Notes: generated by a model not told the origin, from the sequence alone. A stretch of DNA of 64,000 nucleotides from Cokeromyces recurvatus (GCF_025118155.1 NW_026251401.1:582501-646500); one strand, 5' to 3'. Positions 12,162 through 24,794 are shown, numbered from the stretch's first letter. Translations and numbers: made by a program.

Positions 12162-14381
12162 GTGTACACCTTTTTGATTTTGGGATGGTGGTGAGTGCTC
12201 TTTCTTCTTGAGCAGTACAAGGTTTGCGAGTTTTCCTTTGTCTTCTTTCTCCTGCTTTTATTATACTTCTTTCCACCATTTATTAAGATGTTGACACTTT
12301 CTTGGATGGCTTTTTGGGAACTAAGGTAGTTCAACCATTTAATCTTAGAAGTTTCAAGGCCATAGAAATTAAGCAAAGTATTCATGTGCTACAGCATGTA
12401 AGTTATATACAAAACAAATTGTTCCATAGACACAGTTTTAGGCGAAGGAATGTCTGTTTCAATCTTTTCAATATCTCGTCTCTGTTTGCGCTTCTGTTGC
12501 TCTTTCATTCGTCTTACACTTTCACCCCATATTGTAATATTCGATTAAGGACAAGCGACGTATGTCAGTGGCCACCGTGATAAGAGACAAAAGGATCCCG
12601 TCTTCCTGGGGTCTACAGTACATGGACGGAAATGCTTATCCATCTCTTCGCTTATAAAATCGTTCAACTCTAGACAGATATTGTTTTCTGGTGATGACAG
12701 AAGCACTTTTCTAGCAAATAAAACTCTGCACGTGTAGTCATCAGTATACAATCCATTGAGAAACATCTTTCCTTTTTGTTCAGGCAGTGCTTGAAGCTTT
12801 TCACAACTCTATTTTTTTTTTTCGTCAGTAATTTGACTTATAGATATATGTAATAGTAATGTATACCATTGAATGCCCAGCTTCTTAAAGTCAAACATTT
12901 GATAGAAGCATCTTTGTTTATGATCGAAAGGAGATGATTCATTAGCTTACTTTTTTGTTTAGCATCTGGTAAAATTCCAGTTAGGTTCTGAGCATCTATC
13001 TTTATGAATCGCCAGTGCAATCCAGGATTTAGGAATAGACTAAAACGTCTTGGAAGTAGGGACTTGATCAAATCACTTTTGTCATTTTGAGAAGTTTGGG
13101 CCTTGTATATATCATTGTATTTTTTTTTTAAGGATATGCCCTTAATGCAGATAGAATTTTGAAGGGTTCATTGTTTAAGCTTTCTTTAGACACTGGAAGC
13201 TTGGACATGCGATTCTTCAATTCTGAAATCAAAGGATTTAAGAAACTTGGAAGATTATTAGCCACATCCGGATCAAAAAGGGCAAGAATATCATTAGGTA
13301 TAGAGGATGACTGGGAATATGTAAGCACTTGATCATATACCAAGTTCTTGATACAGCCAACTTTCTCATTCTAGTTTATACAATTTTAATATAAAAAATT
13401 TGAGAAACTGAACATGTATATTAAAGAGTTTGTTTTTATCTCTCGTTGATTACCGGATACTTTGTCCTTAATGTATAGATAAAGTAGTTACATATAATAT
13501 TTTCAAAGTTTTCGACATAGTAGTTATTGTATGTTGTTGCGACAGTTTCACATGCAGTTGACAGAGATTGTCCATAATTCTTTAATCTATTTTCTGGAAC
13601 AAACAAGCTACCATTTATAGTGGCAGATAGTTCAACAAAAGAGCTTGTAAGTTGAACCACATCTAGATTCTGTTTCTGCAGGTCTTTCCTTTTTCGTGTC
13701 TTTGTAAGCCTGTAGAATTGGCCCTACATCATCTGAGCTGCCCCTAATCACTCTTGAAATAGTGTACCCAAAAATTTTGATAAAAAAAAAAGTCATTTGT
13801 CAACTTGCTTGGGTGTTGCAGAATAAAAAAGTTTATAAATAGTTGTGCTTTGAACATGACTTCACGGATAAAGCTTGATACAGCCTTGACCTTTTCCAAA
13901 GAACTGGCTTTGTTTGGGAGTATTCTTGCAGAAAGTTGCAAATGGAACAGAGAGAGAGTATATCTTTGATAAGTTGATTCCAAGTTTAATTTGTAAAAGT
14001 TCTGCTAGCTTTAGATTATAGTTTTTTTTTTGCAGTGGGGACTTCTTGTAGAGTTATGCCCCTCCTCTTGGCAAGAACTACATTTGTTCTTACTTTTGGA
14101 GGATGACGCTGCTGAAGTATTAGTTTGGCGGCTTCTCTTTGCACTCCTTTTTGCTGTTATTACAGCAGGAGAGTCTTTCCTCTTGGTAGCTTTATGTACA
14201 TTAGCTTGTGAGGCCTTGTAAATGCATAAAGTGTTTTTTATTTTTTTTACTTACATGTTCTCTTAGGGTTTTGAGTGGTTGAGTTGTCCTTCTTACTTTC
14301 AGAATTGACCTTTTCTAGCTTTGCACGTTTCTTAAGGAAAATTAAATGCTCCACTTCAGGGTGAATAGGTGTGCGTGGCAT
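11558..14381 (-). pseudogene. Decayed Fanzor (TnpB-like RNA-guided nuclease), copy 2, cargo of the TIR element
   Basis: On the minus strand from an ATG at 14381: a basic N-terminus, a Cys/His motif CSSCQEEGHNSTRSPHC, helical segments (KAVSSFIREVMFKAQLFINF; LNPGLHWRFIKIDAQN), an exon with TDDYTCRVLFARK, then RuvC-I with CTVDPRKTG. Next come IRRLSLIEYYNMG, the block IEKIETDIPSPKT and NGGKKYN, VVFGDGLK, the alternative-glutamate region LLLLDINEFNTSK, a zinc ribbon CNSC..CKTC, and RuvC-III NQDVMASKN, ending at a TAA at 11558. Some gaps look like introns (for example gtaagt at about 14257). Frame changes near 12570 and 12540 and an in-frame TAG near 12391 break it. The usual Arg before the RuvC-III Asp is Gln. 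Motif order matches copy 1. A guide RNA, if one existed, would be expected to overlap the 3' end and the adjacent terminal arm (11350-11560); that is inference. Confidence 0.75.
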
Positions 14382-14719
14382 TGATGAATTGAAAAAAAGA
14401 AGTAGAAAGAGTTCAAGACAGCATTTGTCTGCTAACTAGAAAATATACTCAGTGTAAAACGTGTCACATTGTAATGAAAGCTATGACGTGAAGTCTTGTT
14501 ACTCTAGTTGAAGGGGAATATATCTTTTGATTATTTAAATTTATTTTTATAACTGAGCAGAATTACTTCAACTATCATTTAAGCAATAAAGGCCTTGTTG
14601 GTTAAGTAAAAGTTATATACAAATGAATTTTATCTTCGACTCTTAGATCATGAAGTACTAGAATCATACGAGCGCTACAGAGGCTGGCTGTTTTTTAGGG
14701 TTACAACCCTTAAATCAAG

Positions 14720-14763
<44 letters not shown>

Positions 14764-14784
14764 CTTTAAATTTGTTCAGTATAG

Positions 14785-15010
14785 TCCCACATTCGCGTTC
14801 ATGTCCCCTATTCTCTTTTGTGCTCCATTTTCACACTGATTTCCTATTCTCATACTGGTGTCCCATATTTCCTTCTGTGTACTATTTTCGTACCAATGTC
14901 CCAATACGTCTGTTGATGAAGACGACAAGGATTGTTGAAGGAACGACCAACAATTTATTTTGGAAATGACCAAAAAATTTTTTGTTGACCCAACCTAGTT
15001 TCTTCGACAG
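14785..15010 (-). repeat. Right terminal inverted repeat with 17-19-bp subterminal repeats
   Basis: 14951-15010 and 14862-14903 mirror the left arm. Read on the minus strand, the inner part is a row of degenerate 17-19-bp units: GGGACATTGGTACGAAAAT, GGGACACCAGTATGAGAAT, then diverged copies down to about 14785. Such rows can serve as transposase binding sites; here that role is inferred. Confidence 0.7.
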
Positions 15011-15162
15011 TAATAAAATATTTTTTTTTATCACTAATAATGAAAAAAAAAATAGATGTACAGCAGTACTGCTTATTATATTTATTTATTTTGTTTTATT
15101 TTATTTTGTTTTTTTATTTTTTTTCAAATACTAATAAAAAAAAAACTTTTTATTTAATTAAA

Positions 15163-16001
15163 ATGGATAGATATTCAAGAGGTTACGATGATAGATATCG
15201 AGGTTATTATGATAGACCTCGATCAGATACATATCGACCAGGAGAAAATTATCGTTCTGAAAGAGATTATAGAGATGGTGGTGGACGTAATTATTCACCT
15301 AATTCTCACTATTCTTCTTCACGTTCACCTAATCATCATTCGAGTGGTGGATCTGGATCTAGAGGTGATAGATATAGTTACTCGGATTCTAGACATTACT
15401 ATAGTTCAAGAGGCCCATCTCCATCACGTTCTCCTTCAAGATCCCCTAGACGTCCTTCTGGTGGCTATTATCGTTCAAATTCTTCTTATTATAGCTCCAG
15501 AAGGTCTCCTTCACCCTTAAGTGATCGAAGTAGTAGAAGCTCAAGTAGAAGAGATTCTTATGATCATAGACCTTATCATAGTTCACCTTCTTACTCTCAA
15601 TACTATAGGAGTGGTCCCTATTACTCAAGAAGACATTATTCTTCTTATCCTTATTCAAGTAGTTATAATGGTTACCGTAGTAACAGTAGAGAACCTTCAA
15701 TAGGACCTTCTTCATTACAACAACAACAACCCATTTCAGCTTCTGCTAAATCTATACATTCTACACCCGTATCCACTGTCCCTAATTCACCTATTATTAA
15801 ACAAGAACAATCATCTACTGTTATTCCATCTGGAGCAACTCAATCACAGTCATCTACTACAGTAATGACCACTACCCCAACAACAACAACAACAACAACA
15901 ACAGAAAAAGGAACAGAAATGGAAATAGAAACGGGAACATCATCAATAACAACAGTAAAGGCAAAAACAGCAACGACAACGGCAACAACAGCAGCAGTGG
16001 T

Positions 16002-16032
<31 letters not shown>

Positions 16033-16335
16033 ACAACAGCAACAATGACAACAACAACAACAGCAGCAGCGGCAGCAGTAATACCACAACAAGCTTCTTT
16101 ACAAACAGAATCCTTACCTCCTACTTTGCCACAGATGACAAGTGCGCCTATCACTTCTTCTTCCAACATAACTACTTCATCACCTACAATAATTCACACA
16201 CATACAATGCCTATTACGTCTACTACTACAACTGCTACAACGTCAACTATAGCAGCAGCAACAGCAACAACAACGAGTCATAGTGGAACAATTCAAGTTA
16301 GTGCTCAAACTCCTACTTCTACACCTATTTCAACA

Positions 16336-16368
<33 letters not shown>

Positions 16369-16958
16369 CCACAAGCAAGCTCATCTTCCTATTCATATAC
16401 TTCACATGCTGCTACTTCTTCTTCTTCTTCTTATACAAGTGCTGGACCAGGCAATACTGCTCCCTTAAGAGGTCCTCCACTTTATCATCATCATAGCAGC
16501 AGTAGTTATCATCACAACCCTTATTATAGCAATTATCATCCCTCACCTTCAATAACAATGCCTCCTATTCGACAAAGAATCTCTTGGGCCCCTGATCAAG
16601 AAAAAGAGGTAATTCTAAAATATTTTTAACAATCTATATGGATTTCGTATTCATTTTTTTTTGTTTTTTGTTTTTTATTTAAAAAAAGTTGGAAAGATAT
16701 CATACAGAGCAACGAAAATTATGTGATGAAGAGAGTAAGATTTTAACAAGTTCACGTAAGAGTCGATTTGAATTAGAACTCGCCAATTGGGAAACAAAGA
16801 AATTAGATCATCAGTTAGAGCTTGTTCAAAGGCAATGGGAAGAAAATAATATGGAAGAATTAGTACGAGATGAATTAGCCTCTTCCAAGTTTTCAACATC
16901 ACGGTCTAATTCATTTGGTTTAACTGCTAACGCAACAACAAAGTTACCCATTTTATAA
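15163..16958 (+). CDS. Ser/Arg/Tyr-rich low-complexity protein with C-terminal coiled coil
   Basis: I do not recognise the family. Two exons, 15163..16608 and 16689..16958, give 571 residues. Residues 1-190 are rich in Arg, Ser, Tyr and Gly with RSPSRSP-type dipeptides, like SR-type RNA-processing proteins. Residues about 190-470 are Thr/Ser/Ala low complexity from trinucleotide expansions (ACA/GCA at about 15880-16075, AAT at 16337-16361). The last 100 residues change character: a charged helical, probably coiled-coil region around ISWAPDQEKELERYHTEQRK and KLDHQLELVQRQWEEN, which is likely the conserved functional part. The start at 15163 is preferred over the in-frame ATG at 15040 because the latter adds only a hydrophobic T-tract translation. 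A nuclear RNA-processing or chromatin role is possible but unproven. Confidence 0.75.
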
Positions 16959-17440
16959 AAAAAAAAAAAATTGTATATAGATTATATAATAGAATTACAT
17001 CACTTCTATTATCGATCCATTTGTTTGATTAGTTATTGGATTTCTCCTAATAACTATATTTTATACTCTATTTACTATATAAAAAGCAAATTGGACTCGT
17101 TATGTAAATAATATAAAGGGTCGTCATAAAAATTTGACGTGATAAATTAAATGAGAAATAAACATGTAATCAATAATATCTAAACAATATTTCTAATCAA
17201 GTAGTTGACATTAGATGTATAGTTTATATGCAATCATTAAATCCTCATACTCTATTCGCTAATTCTATCAATAGTCTAAATTACCAGAAGGACTAATTAA
17301 AGTCGAAATATCTCGTCTATTTAATGTATGAGAGCATTTATATATCCTTATAATATTTTACTTGAAGCCTTTGTATTATTTATAGTCTCAACCGCTTTTT
17401 TTGAATAATTTCTACATTCCACAAAAAAATCTTCATAATC

Positions 17441-17495
<55 letters not shown>

Positions 17496-18381
17496 CTTGA
17501 ACTATTACAAGATCTAATAGTTAATTTTATTAGTACTCCTGCTTCCTAAAGTTGTGGAAATGTTATAACAAAGAGACATAAATGCATCTATTTATTTATC
17601 TATCTATGTTTATAAGGATCGCCTACAGTTAGGGAAGGACTCCATATATTTCTCTAGAAAAGTATCCTAATCATCTTGAAATATACATCATCATATCAAA
17701 TTCAGTTCTCTTCTTAACAAGGGTTCATCTATTTACAGATCGTTTATCCAAATATGATATAGTACTGACCTGTCTATTATATAAAGCTAACATACACTTT
17801 TTTTTTTTTTTGTAGACAATGAAATAAAAACGCCACAACGAATATGATTGGCTCTTCTTTAGAGGAGAGACTTAAAGATTTATATAATCATTCTATTGCA
17901 ATAAAGAAAATGCTAGCTTATTAATTTATTTTTTTAATTTAGTATATGTTGCTTTTTTGAATCGTTTCCTTTTCCCCCCTCCTCCCCTCTCTGAACTTGG
18001 GAAATTTCACTCTAGTTTTGCAAGTTTCTTGTTGTAATATTTCGTAGTCAATGTAGTAAATATTGATAAATACCTAGAGGAAAGCACAAAAAGCGACTTG
18101 AATTAACAACAATTTACGAACTCGGGCCATTTTTTATTATCCTAATAAAATTGGGCTTGGCTTTGTGACCGTTTGTAATTATTGATTGTATTGGATATAA
18201 TTTTAAAATCAGATAAAATTTTTTGAAGCTTACCTTCTTTTTTATTATTATAATTATTATTTTTTTTTAATTCTCTCTCTGTGTGTGTGTAGTGGACTTT
18301 GTGTGCAAAGGGAATAGGTTCATCTTTCTTTCTTGTTATTCAGCTGTACATTTTTTTCCTTCCTCTTTAATCTTTGAATAA

Positions 18382-18415
<34 letters not shown>

Positions 18416-18479
18416 AAGACGAATACATACAATCGTTATTTACTTGTTTAATCAATTCTAAAAAAAAAAGAATTACAAT
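16959..18479. other. Intergenic region upstream of the heat shock factor
   Basis: About 1.5 kb without a convincing gene. Contains the CT microsatellite listed separately, and poly-T tracts at 17799-17812 and 18381-18408, the latter followed by an A run shortly before the heat shock factor start. Probably promoter and long leader of that gene. Confidence 0.6.
17442..17483. repeat. (CT)n microsatellite
   Basis: About 20 uninterrupted CT dinucleotides followed by CTTT repeats, about 1 kb before the heat shock factor start codon. Confidence 0.92.
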
Positions 18480-20255
18480 ATGAATCAACTGCCTACATCG
18501 ATTGCACCATTGCTGAGTTCCATTGCTCCTAATCCAACCACTTCAACTTCTACCACAAATACTGCAGTTAGATCAACTACAAATACGAAAATGGTTGTAA
18601 ATTCTACTCCTATTCATCGTAATAAACTACAAAATGTACCAGCATTTTTGAATAAACTTTACAAGTAAGTAGTTGCAACTGTTTTGTGTAAATTAGTGAA
18701 AAACAAAACAAAATTATTAACATTATCTGTGTTTATAGTATGGTAGATGATCCATCAACAGATGAATTGATCCGTTGGTCAGATGATGGTTTATCTTTTG
18801 TTGTTATCCGTCATGAAGAATTTGCAAAGAGAGTGCTACCTCGTTTCTTCAAGCACAGTAATTTTTCTTCATTTGTACGTCAGTTGAACATGTATGGATT
18901 CCATAAGGTACCTCATCTTCAAAACGGTGTACTTAATACAACAGGAGAAGCAGAGCGTTGGGAGTTTAGTAATCCTCATTTTCAGCGTAATCAACCTGAT
19001 TTGCTTCTGTTAGTTACAAGAAAGAAAGGTCGTGATCCTGAAGAGAAGGAAGCAGGGGCAGTAGATCTTCATTATATTCTTGATGAAATTGCTGCTATTA
19101 AAAAACATCAAATGTCTATTAGTAATGAATTAAAAAATGTTCAAAATGATAATCAAATATTATGGCAAGAGAATATTGCAACAAAGGAAAGATACCATCG
19201 ACATCAAGAAACAATTGATAAAATTTTGCGATTTTTGGCTTCTGTCTTTTCAAATGATAAGAATAAACATGTCGTGATTCCTCGAAAACGTCAGTATTTA
19301 TTAGGAGATGGCACAACACAAAAAGAAAGTAAAGATCAGTTACCCACATCTCAGAATAAGAAAAGACGATGTAGCAAAATAGAAGATGTAGATGAAGATC
19401 ATGAGCCTCCTTTAAAATCACCTCAGAAGACATGTAGTTTCGATATCTCTGATTATGTAAATGATACAAATGATATTGAAAAGGAGACAACAAGTCATGC
19501 TTTATTGAAACCTATTCAAGAGGAATCTTCGTTACCACATCCTCCAACTTCTAGTACTGCTACTGCTGATCTTCAAGCTGCTATTGCTCTAAATGATCAA
19601 ACTAAAAAAGATAATGCAGCATCATTAGGTAAATATATATTTGTAAAATAGATTATATTTTCTAACATATACATCTATATCCACAGCCTTACCTGCGCTT
19701 AATCTGACCATAAATAATGGAATAGATATACCAGCAAATACAACTACAGCATCAACAATGCCCACTAATAGTATTCCTGATATTACATCACTTTTTAACT
19801 CACCCCACTTTCAAGGATTAGTTAATTTAGCTCAAGCAAATCCTGCTTTATTCAATCAGTTAACTAATAGTAATTATTTTGATATTTCAAATCAGTTTTT
19901 AGCTAACAAAGCAGAAACCACAAATTCTGGTACAACTACAGCTATTAGTTCACCGACCACCACTGTGGATACACCTACGACGATTACTATGCCTACAACT
20001 CCTGGAGAATTGGAATCTAGCTTAAAGACGCTTGCCAATGAGCTTGGACTTGAGACTGATGGCAGTGGTAATCAACTGAGTTATGTCAACATGGATGATT
20101 TTTTGACTACTTACGGTGAGTTAAAAAAAAAAAAATAATAAAAATAGAGCCATTTATTTGTAGAAAAGGAAAAGTACTTATATTCTTTATCTATTTATAT
20201 AGCAGAGGAACAACCTTCGAATACAAATGAAGCAAGCTCTTTAACCAAGAATTAA
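18480..20255 (+). CDS. Heat shock transcription factor (HSF)
   Basis: Nuclear trimeric activator that binds heat shock elements. Four exons, 18480..18664, 18739..19628, 19687..20115 and 20203..20255, join in frame to 518 residues. The winged-helix DNA-binding domain begins at about residue 50 (NVPAFLNKLYNMVDDP), interrupted after LY by intron 1, and continues through FAKRVLPRFFKHSNFSSFVR and QLNMYGFHKV to about residue 160. The heptad region HR-A/B follows (about 170-240; DLHYILDEIAAIKKHQ and following) for trimerisation. The rest is Ser/Thr-rich with an acidic lysine-containing segment, as in fungal Hsf1. The 53-nt last exon encodes only 17 residues. The family is firm; Mucorales often have several HSF paralogues, so I do not name it HSF1. 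Confidence 0.93.
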
Positions 20256-20707
20256 GAGAAAAATAAAAGAGCTTCATTGCCTCTATATCCCCCCGCATTA
20301 CTTTTATTTTACTTTTTTTTTTTTTTTTTTTTTTTATCCATAACCCCCTCCCTACTTCCTAAATGTTTTTTTTTTAAAATTCAAAAAAATATTTTGTTTA
20401 TTCCCAATATTGCCTTTCATTCAATATATTATATGGTATAAACCAAGTTCATATTTGTATATAAAAAATACACATAATCTATCAATTCTTTTTTTTTTCT
20501 TTGAACACATAATAAACATGAATAGACTTTATATGTTTGTATATTAAAGGAAAAAAAAAAAGTTATTAACCATTCTATCAATTTCATCCTGTTTGGCTCT
20601 TACATACAAATAAATATTTATATAATATTCTTTTAAAGAAGAGTCAATCTAATATAGAGTCTTCCTAATATTAGATACATATATATATAAAAAAAAAGTC
20701 TATTTTA

Positions 20708-22564
20708 TTACGCATTACAGATAGTCGATAGCTTCCCTTCTCTGTCTAATACGGATAGTTGATCATAACCACCCAGACTTTGACCATTCTTGAAGAAATT
20801 GGGAAATGTTCGTTGACCTGTCAATTCAAATAATGCATATTTAATTCCTTTACTATCTTGATCAAGATTTGCCTCAACAATATGTATATCTTTACAATAC
20901 TTGGAAAGTAATTGCTTAGCTGCTATAGAATATGGACTATAAACAATTATATCATATCATAAATAAGTCACTTATACATAACTATCATTATTATTATTAT
21001 TTTCATAATACCAGTAAGTTTTGCTATAGAGTACAAAGGGGTATTTGCGTAATGTATATTGAATCCAAGCTCTTTGTGGTTGAATCAAACGAAGTGTATA
21101 TAATTTTGGTGACATGTTAAATTCAATAGGCATAAAGTCATAGTTTTTTAAAATTGATTTCATATATTCATTCATGTGTTTGAGTCGTACGTTATCAAGT
21201 CCATAACTGATGTCGATCACTTCAAAGAGGGACGTATTCAAGTTGTCAGGATGAGCTGTAATAAGATGAGTGTAACGTGCTTCAAGGAAATCATCTTCTG
21301 TTACATGGCTTTCATTCTTTGAGTAAATCCAATTTGGATTCGACTGTCCATAAAGGGAGGCACCTGTCATGGCTGTATCAGTATCGATATGAACATGAAC
21401 ATAGGAGGATGTATGATTTTCAATGGAATGCAAGGATGCAAGAGCTTGTCCACCAGGATAATTGAGACGAGATATTTGAAACATCATGATGGCTATCATG
21501 AACGAAGCAATTACAGCAGCAATAATAATACCGAAGAACACAACTATACGAGTAGTTGATCGACGAGTAGTTGTAATGACAGTTGAAACACAAGAGGCAG
21601 CAGCTGCAGTGAAGACAGGAATAGTATACATGATAAAACGCCATTCTTTATGCGGTAAGCATGAAAACAGAACAATATAAATAATCATAGGCAAAAGTAG
21701 ACGACGTGAACGACGATCGGTAGCAAAGGCAATCCATGCCAAAGGATAAGATACAAGCAATAAACGTGGTAGAAAGGAAGTAAAATAAGCGTAAAATGGT
21801 GAAGTACCCCATTCTGAACTCTTATTAAGAATAGCATTAAAATAAAATACCATACCCTCAGGCCATAACCACCAAGTATTCCAGAAAAAGGAATCCAATG
21901 GGATAGTTACTAATAAACTGATAAATGCAGTCGTCATTGTCTCCTTCAAAATTGTATATAAATCAATTGTACGGTATAAAAACCGTTCTATTCCTAACAA
22001 AATAACTAGTAAAATACCAACTTCGAATCTAAATACAATACCAGTAAAGGTAAGATATCGAATCATCCATCTTAAATGATCTTCACGACCACTCATTTGA
22101 GATAAACTTGATATCCAATGAGAAAGCCCAAACAAAGCCCATGGTAATGCTAACGTGTTTGGTAAAGTACGAGAAGACCAAAAGACAAAATGGAACTGAC
22201 AATGTAAAAGCAAGAGAGTCCAGATAGCAGTCCTTGATCCGAAAAGTGTTTGGACACCAGAAGTAAATTTTCCAAGTGAAATTATGACAAGAGCAGCAAG
22301 AACGATACGTACCAAAATCTGCTGATTAAGAAGTGATATAGATGGAAACAAGTAAATTAATGGCCAACTTAATGCACTTAAAATACATGCACCGAGGAAT
22401 GTACGTGGAACGACGCCAGGGAAATCTAAATGGTCATAATGTTCTACTTGATGTATAATGTCATGTGTTGCTTGTAAATTAAAACTTTCTTCAACTTTAG
22501 TATAAGGTGCCAGATATATCTCTATCACCATTAATATAAATAAAGATCCTAATAACAGCTTCAT
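20708..22564 (-). CDS. Alg12-type alpha-1,6-mannosyltransferase fused to a C-terminal glutaredoxin domain
   Basis: Residues 1 to about 490 are a GT22 (GT-C fold) dolichyl-P-Man:Man7GlcNAc2-PP-dolichol mannosyltransferase of the ER: YTKVEESFNLQATHDI with the acidic catalytic region, YDHLDFPGVVPRTF, many membrane segments, and LPHKEWRFIMYTIPVF at about 304-318. The same reading frame then runs into a glutaredoxin domain (about 500-593). Exon 1 (22564..21012) ends at YSKTY plus TG; exon 2 (20936..20708) supplies T-CCA-TAT, so the CPYS active site forms across a 75-nt GT..AG intron. The joined frame is exactly 594 codons. Further glutaredoxin hallmarks follow: the cis-proline segment RTFPNFF and GGYDQL. 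Unspliced, the frame would read into the intron and stop after DSYV. A CPYS site has one active-site cysteine. Domain identities are firm; that one mature protein carries both rests on the uninterrupted frame. Confidence 0.88.
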
Positions 22565-23120
22565 ATTCTATGTATGTAACTGTGTGTATTATAATAATAA
22601 ACGTTGGCAGCAGTTGTTATAACAAAGTTTCAAAAAAAAAAAAAAAAAAAAAATTACTTTGAACGCCGCAATTACATAAATTTCAAAAATAAGCTACAGT
22701 TATGAGATTGCAACAATTCATAAAGCAATTTAAGTAGTGCCTTATTGTACAACATATATAAACAACTGCTACTACTATTAATAAATATCTATTATAATCT
22801 TCTTGTAGATAAGCAATAAAATAAATGTAACATAATTCGATGTTATGCAGAAATAAGATTAAACACGGCAAAAATAATTATTATCCTTGAAATTGTCACA
22901 TGAAAAAAGTTATGCAGATAATAATTTATGAATAAATAAAATCTTAGAGATGAGCCACTATTGTATATAATATAACTCGAACTAGTTTCTTTCTTATGCA
23001 TATAAAAAAATACCAAGGAATTGTTTTTTTTTATTTATTTTATTATTATACTCATATTATGTAGAAAAAAAAAAAAAGGAATGCTAGTTACTCTTAAATA
23101 AATGCATGCAATTATATAAA
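22565..23120. other. Intergenic region between two minus-strand genes
   Basis: About 550 bp, AT-rich. It should contain the promoter of the Alg12 gene and the 3' end of the NADH dehydrogenase gene. An A run lies at 22631-22651. No ORF is convincing. Confidence 0.5.
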
Positions 23121-24745
23121 TTATTCTCTAGAAATATCACGACCCCAGAAAGTCTTTTTAGTCCAATCAGTAATAACCAACCACTTATTACGAGCAGAGA
23201 AAAGATTAGAAATATAAGCAGAACGCCAGAAAGCAAAGGTAGCTACACCACCTGTAGCAACATTACCAGGACCAAAGGGTAAATCGGCAATAGCCTTATC
23301 AGATCCAATGTAACAAAGAGAACCTTGGTGGGAATAATGGAAAGGCTTGATATCCTTGGCCTTTGCAAGACGACGTAATCGTTTAGCTCTTTCTTCTTCA
23401 GTCTTTGCTGCTTCCAATTCAGCCTCGTTCTGTTCAATAGCATAAAGTTGGGCAAATACACGGGCCAAATATTTGCCCTGTTGTGAAGCAACTTGGGCTG
23501 TAGGGGCGTATTTGGTGGCTGTTGCATCACCCAATGCAAAAATATCTTGAGCACCTGACATACGAAGCCAGTCATCAACAGCTAAACCACGTCTAATAGT
23601 TTGAGTTTCTGGATATTGTGCCATTAATTTCTTAATAAGAGGACGAGTGGTGTTACCAGCAGCCCAAACAAGTAAACCATAAGGCATTGATTCCTTTTCA
23701 CCATTAGCATTTTGGACAATAATTTCCTTTTCACGAACCTCTTTCACCATTGTCTTGGTATGAATATCAATCTTTTGTTCCTTGAAGGTAGATTCGGTAT
23801 ATTCGATCAATTGTTTAGAGAATGCAGGAAGGACATTTGGCATTGCTTCTACAAGTGTAATTTTAAGTTTATTCGCAAGTTCTATTAAAAAAAAAAAGTT
23901 AAGTAAATTGTCCTTCTTCATCTGAATTTACAGTTTTCCCAACAATCATCCTTAATTTTAGAATACAAGTACTTTACCTGGATACCAACGAGTTAAATCT
24001 TCAACCAAGAAATCATGGAGTTCGGCTGCATATTCAATACCTGTAGGACCACCACCTACTACAACCATGTGTAATAAACGTTCAATTTCTTCAGGTGATT
24101 GACCAGGAAAAGCAGCTGTCTCAATACAATCCATTAATTTAGTACGAATCTTTTGAGCATCCCATACTTCTTTTAAGAAGCAACCATATTCCTCAACACC
24201 TTTAATACCAAATGTTTGACTCTGTGCACCAACACCAATAACTAAATAATCATAAGGAATTGTACTCATTGAATTTTCTCCCTTAATATCGGAATTATCT
24301 ATTATAGATTTAAAGTTAAAATAAAGCAAAAAAAAAAAAAAAAAAAAAAAATGACATAATTTTCGCATCAATAATAAATGATGTATTTACCAACAATTGT
24401 AATAACTTTCTTTTCTGCATCAATGTCAGTACATTCAGCCTCATATACCTTGACTTCATTTGCTTTATGACGAGCAATGAAACGAATGGGTTCAATAACC
24501 GAACGAATATCGATGGTGCCAACCGTACAAGAAGGTAAAAGTGGTGTAAATAAGAAATAGTTACGTGGAGAGACAACAACAATATTATAAAGATTAGTAT
24601 CGACAGATTTCAAAAAGGATGTACTAGCCCAACCACTACCAAGCACAACAATTGTCTTCTTTTTAGGATCAAATGGAATGGGGTCTTCAGTAGGATGACG
24701 ATGATAATACATGCCTAATCTTTCACTGATAAGCTATCACATAAC

Positions 24746-24794
<49 letters not shown>

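Larger units (their letters stand above)
11350..15010. mobile_element. Mariner-like TIR element (non-autonomous) carrying a Fanzor gene
   Basis: A 3.66-kb unit bounded by inverted repeats. The left end reads CAGTCGAAGAAACTAGG and the right end, reverse complemented, CTGTCGAAGAAACTAGG. Each end is flanked by TA (11348-11349 and 15011-15012), the target duplication typical of Tc1/mariner transposons. Similarity of the two arms continues inward for about 150 bp. No DDE transposase is recognisable inside; the only cargo is a broken Fanzor gene on the minus strand. Long homopolymers lie inside (T run 11981-12022, A run 14721-14761). Movement would have needed a transposase supplied in trans. Eukaryotic Fanzor proteins are known from several DNA-transposon groups, including mariner. 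Confidence 0.82.

Noticed and set aside
12071..12385. Minus-strand 104-codon ORF as a separate gene
   Set aside because: It contains WLNYLSSQKAIQESVNIL and NGGKKYN, which belong to the middle of the Fanzor relic.
15840..16169. Minus-strand ORFs rich in Val/Ala and Leu opposite the SR-rich gene
   Set aside because: They are the complement of ACA/GCA trinucleotide runs in a real plus-strand exon.
20972..21011. Reading the Alg12 frame straight through to the stop at 20972 (..YWYYENNNNNDSYV)
   Set aside because: The tail translates intron sequence; a proper GT..AG intron restores CPYS and a whole glutaredoxin domain.
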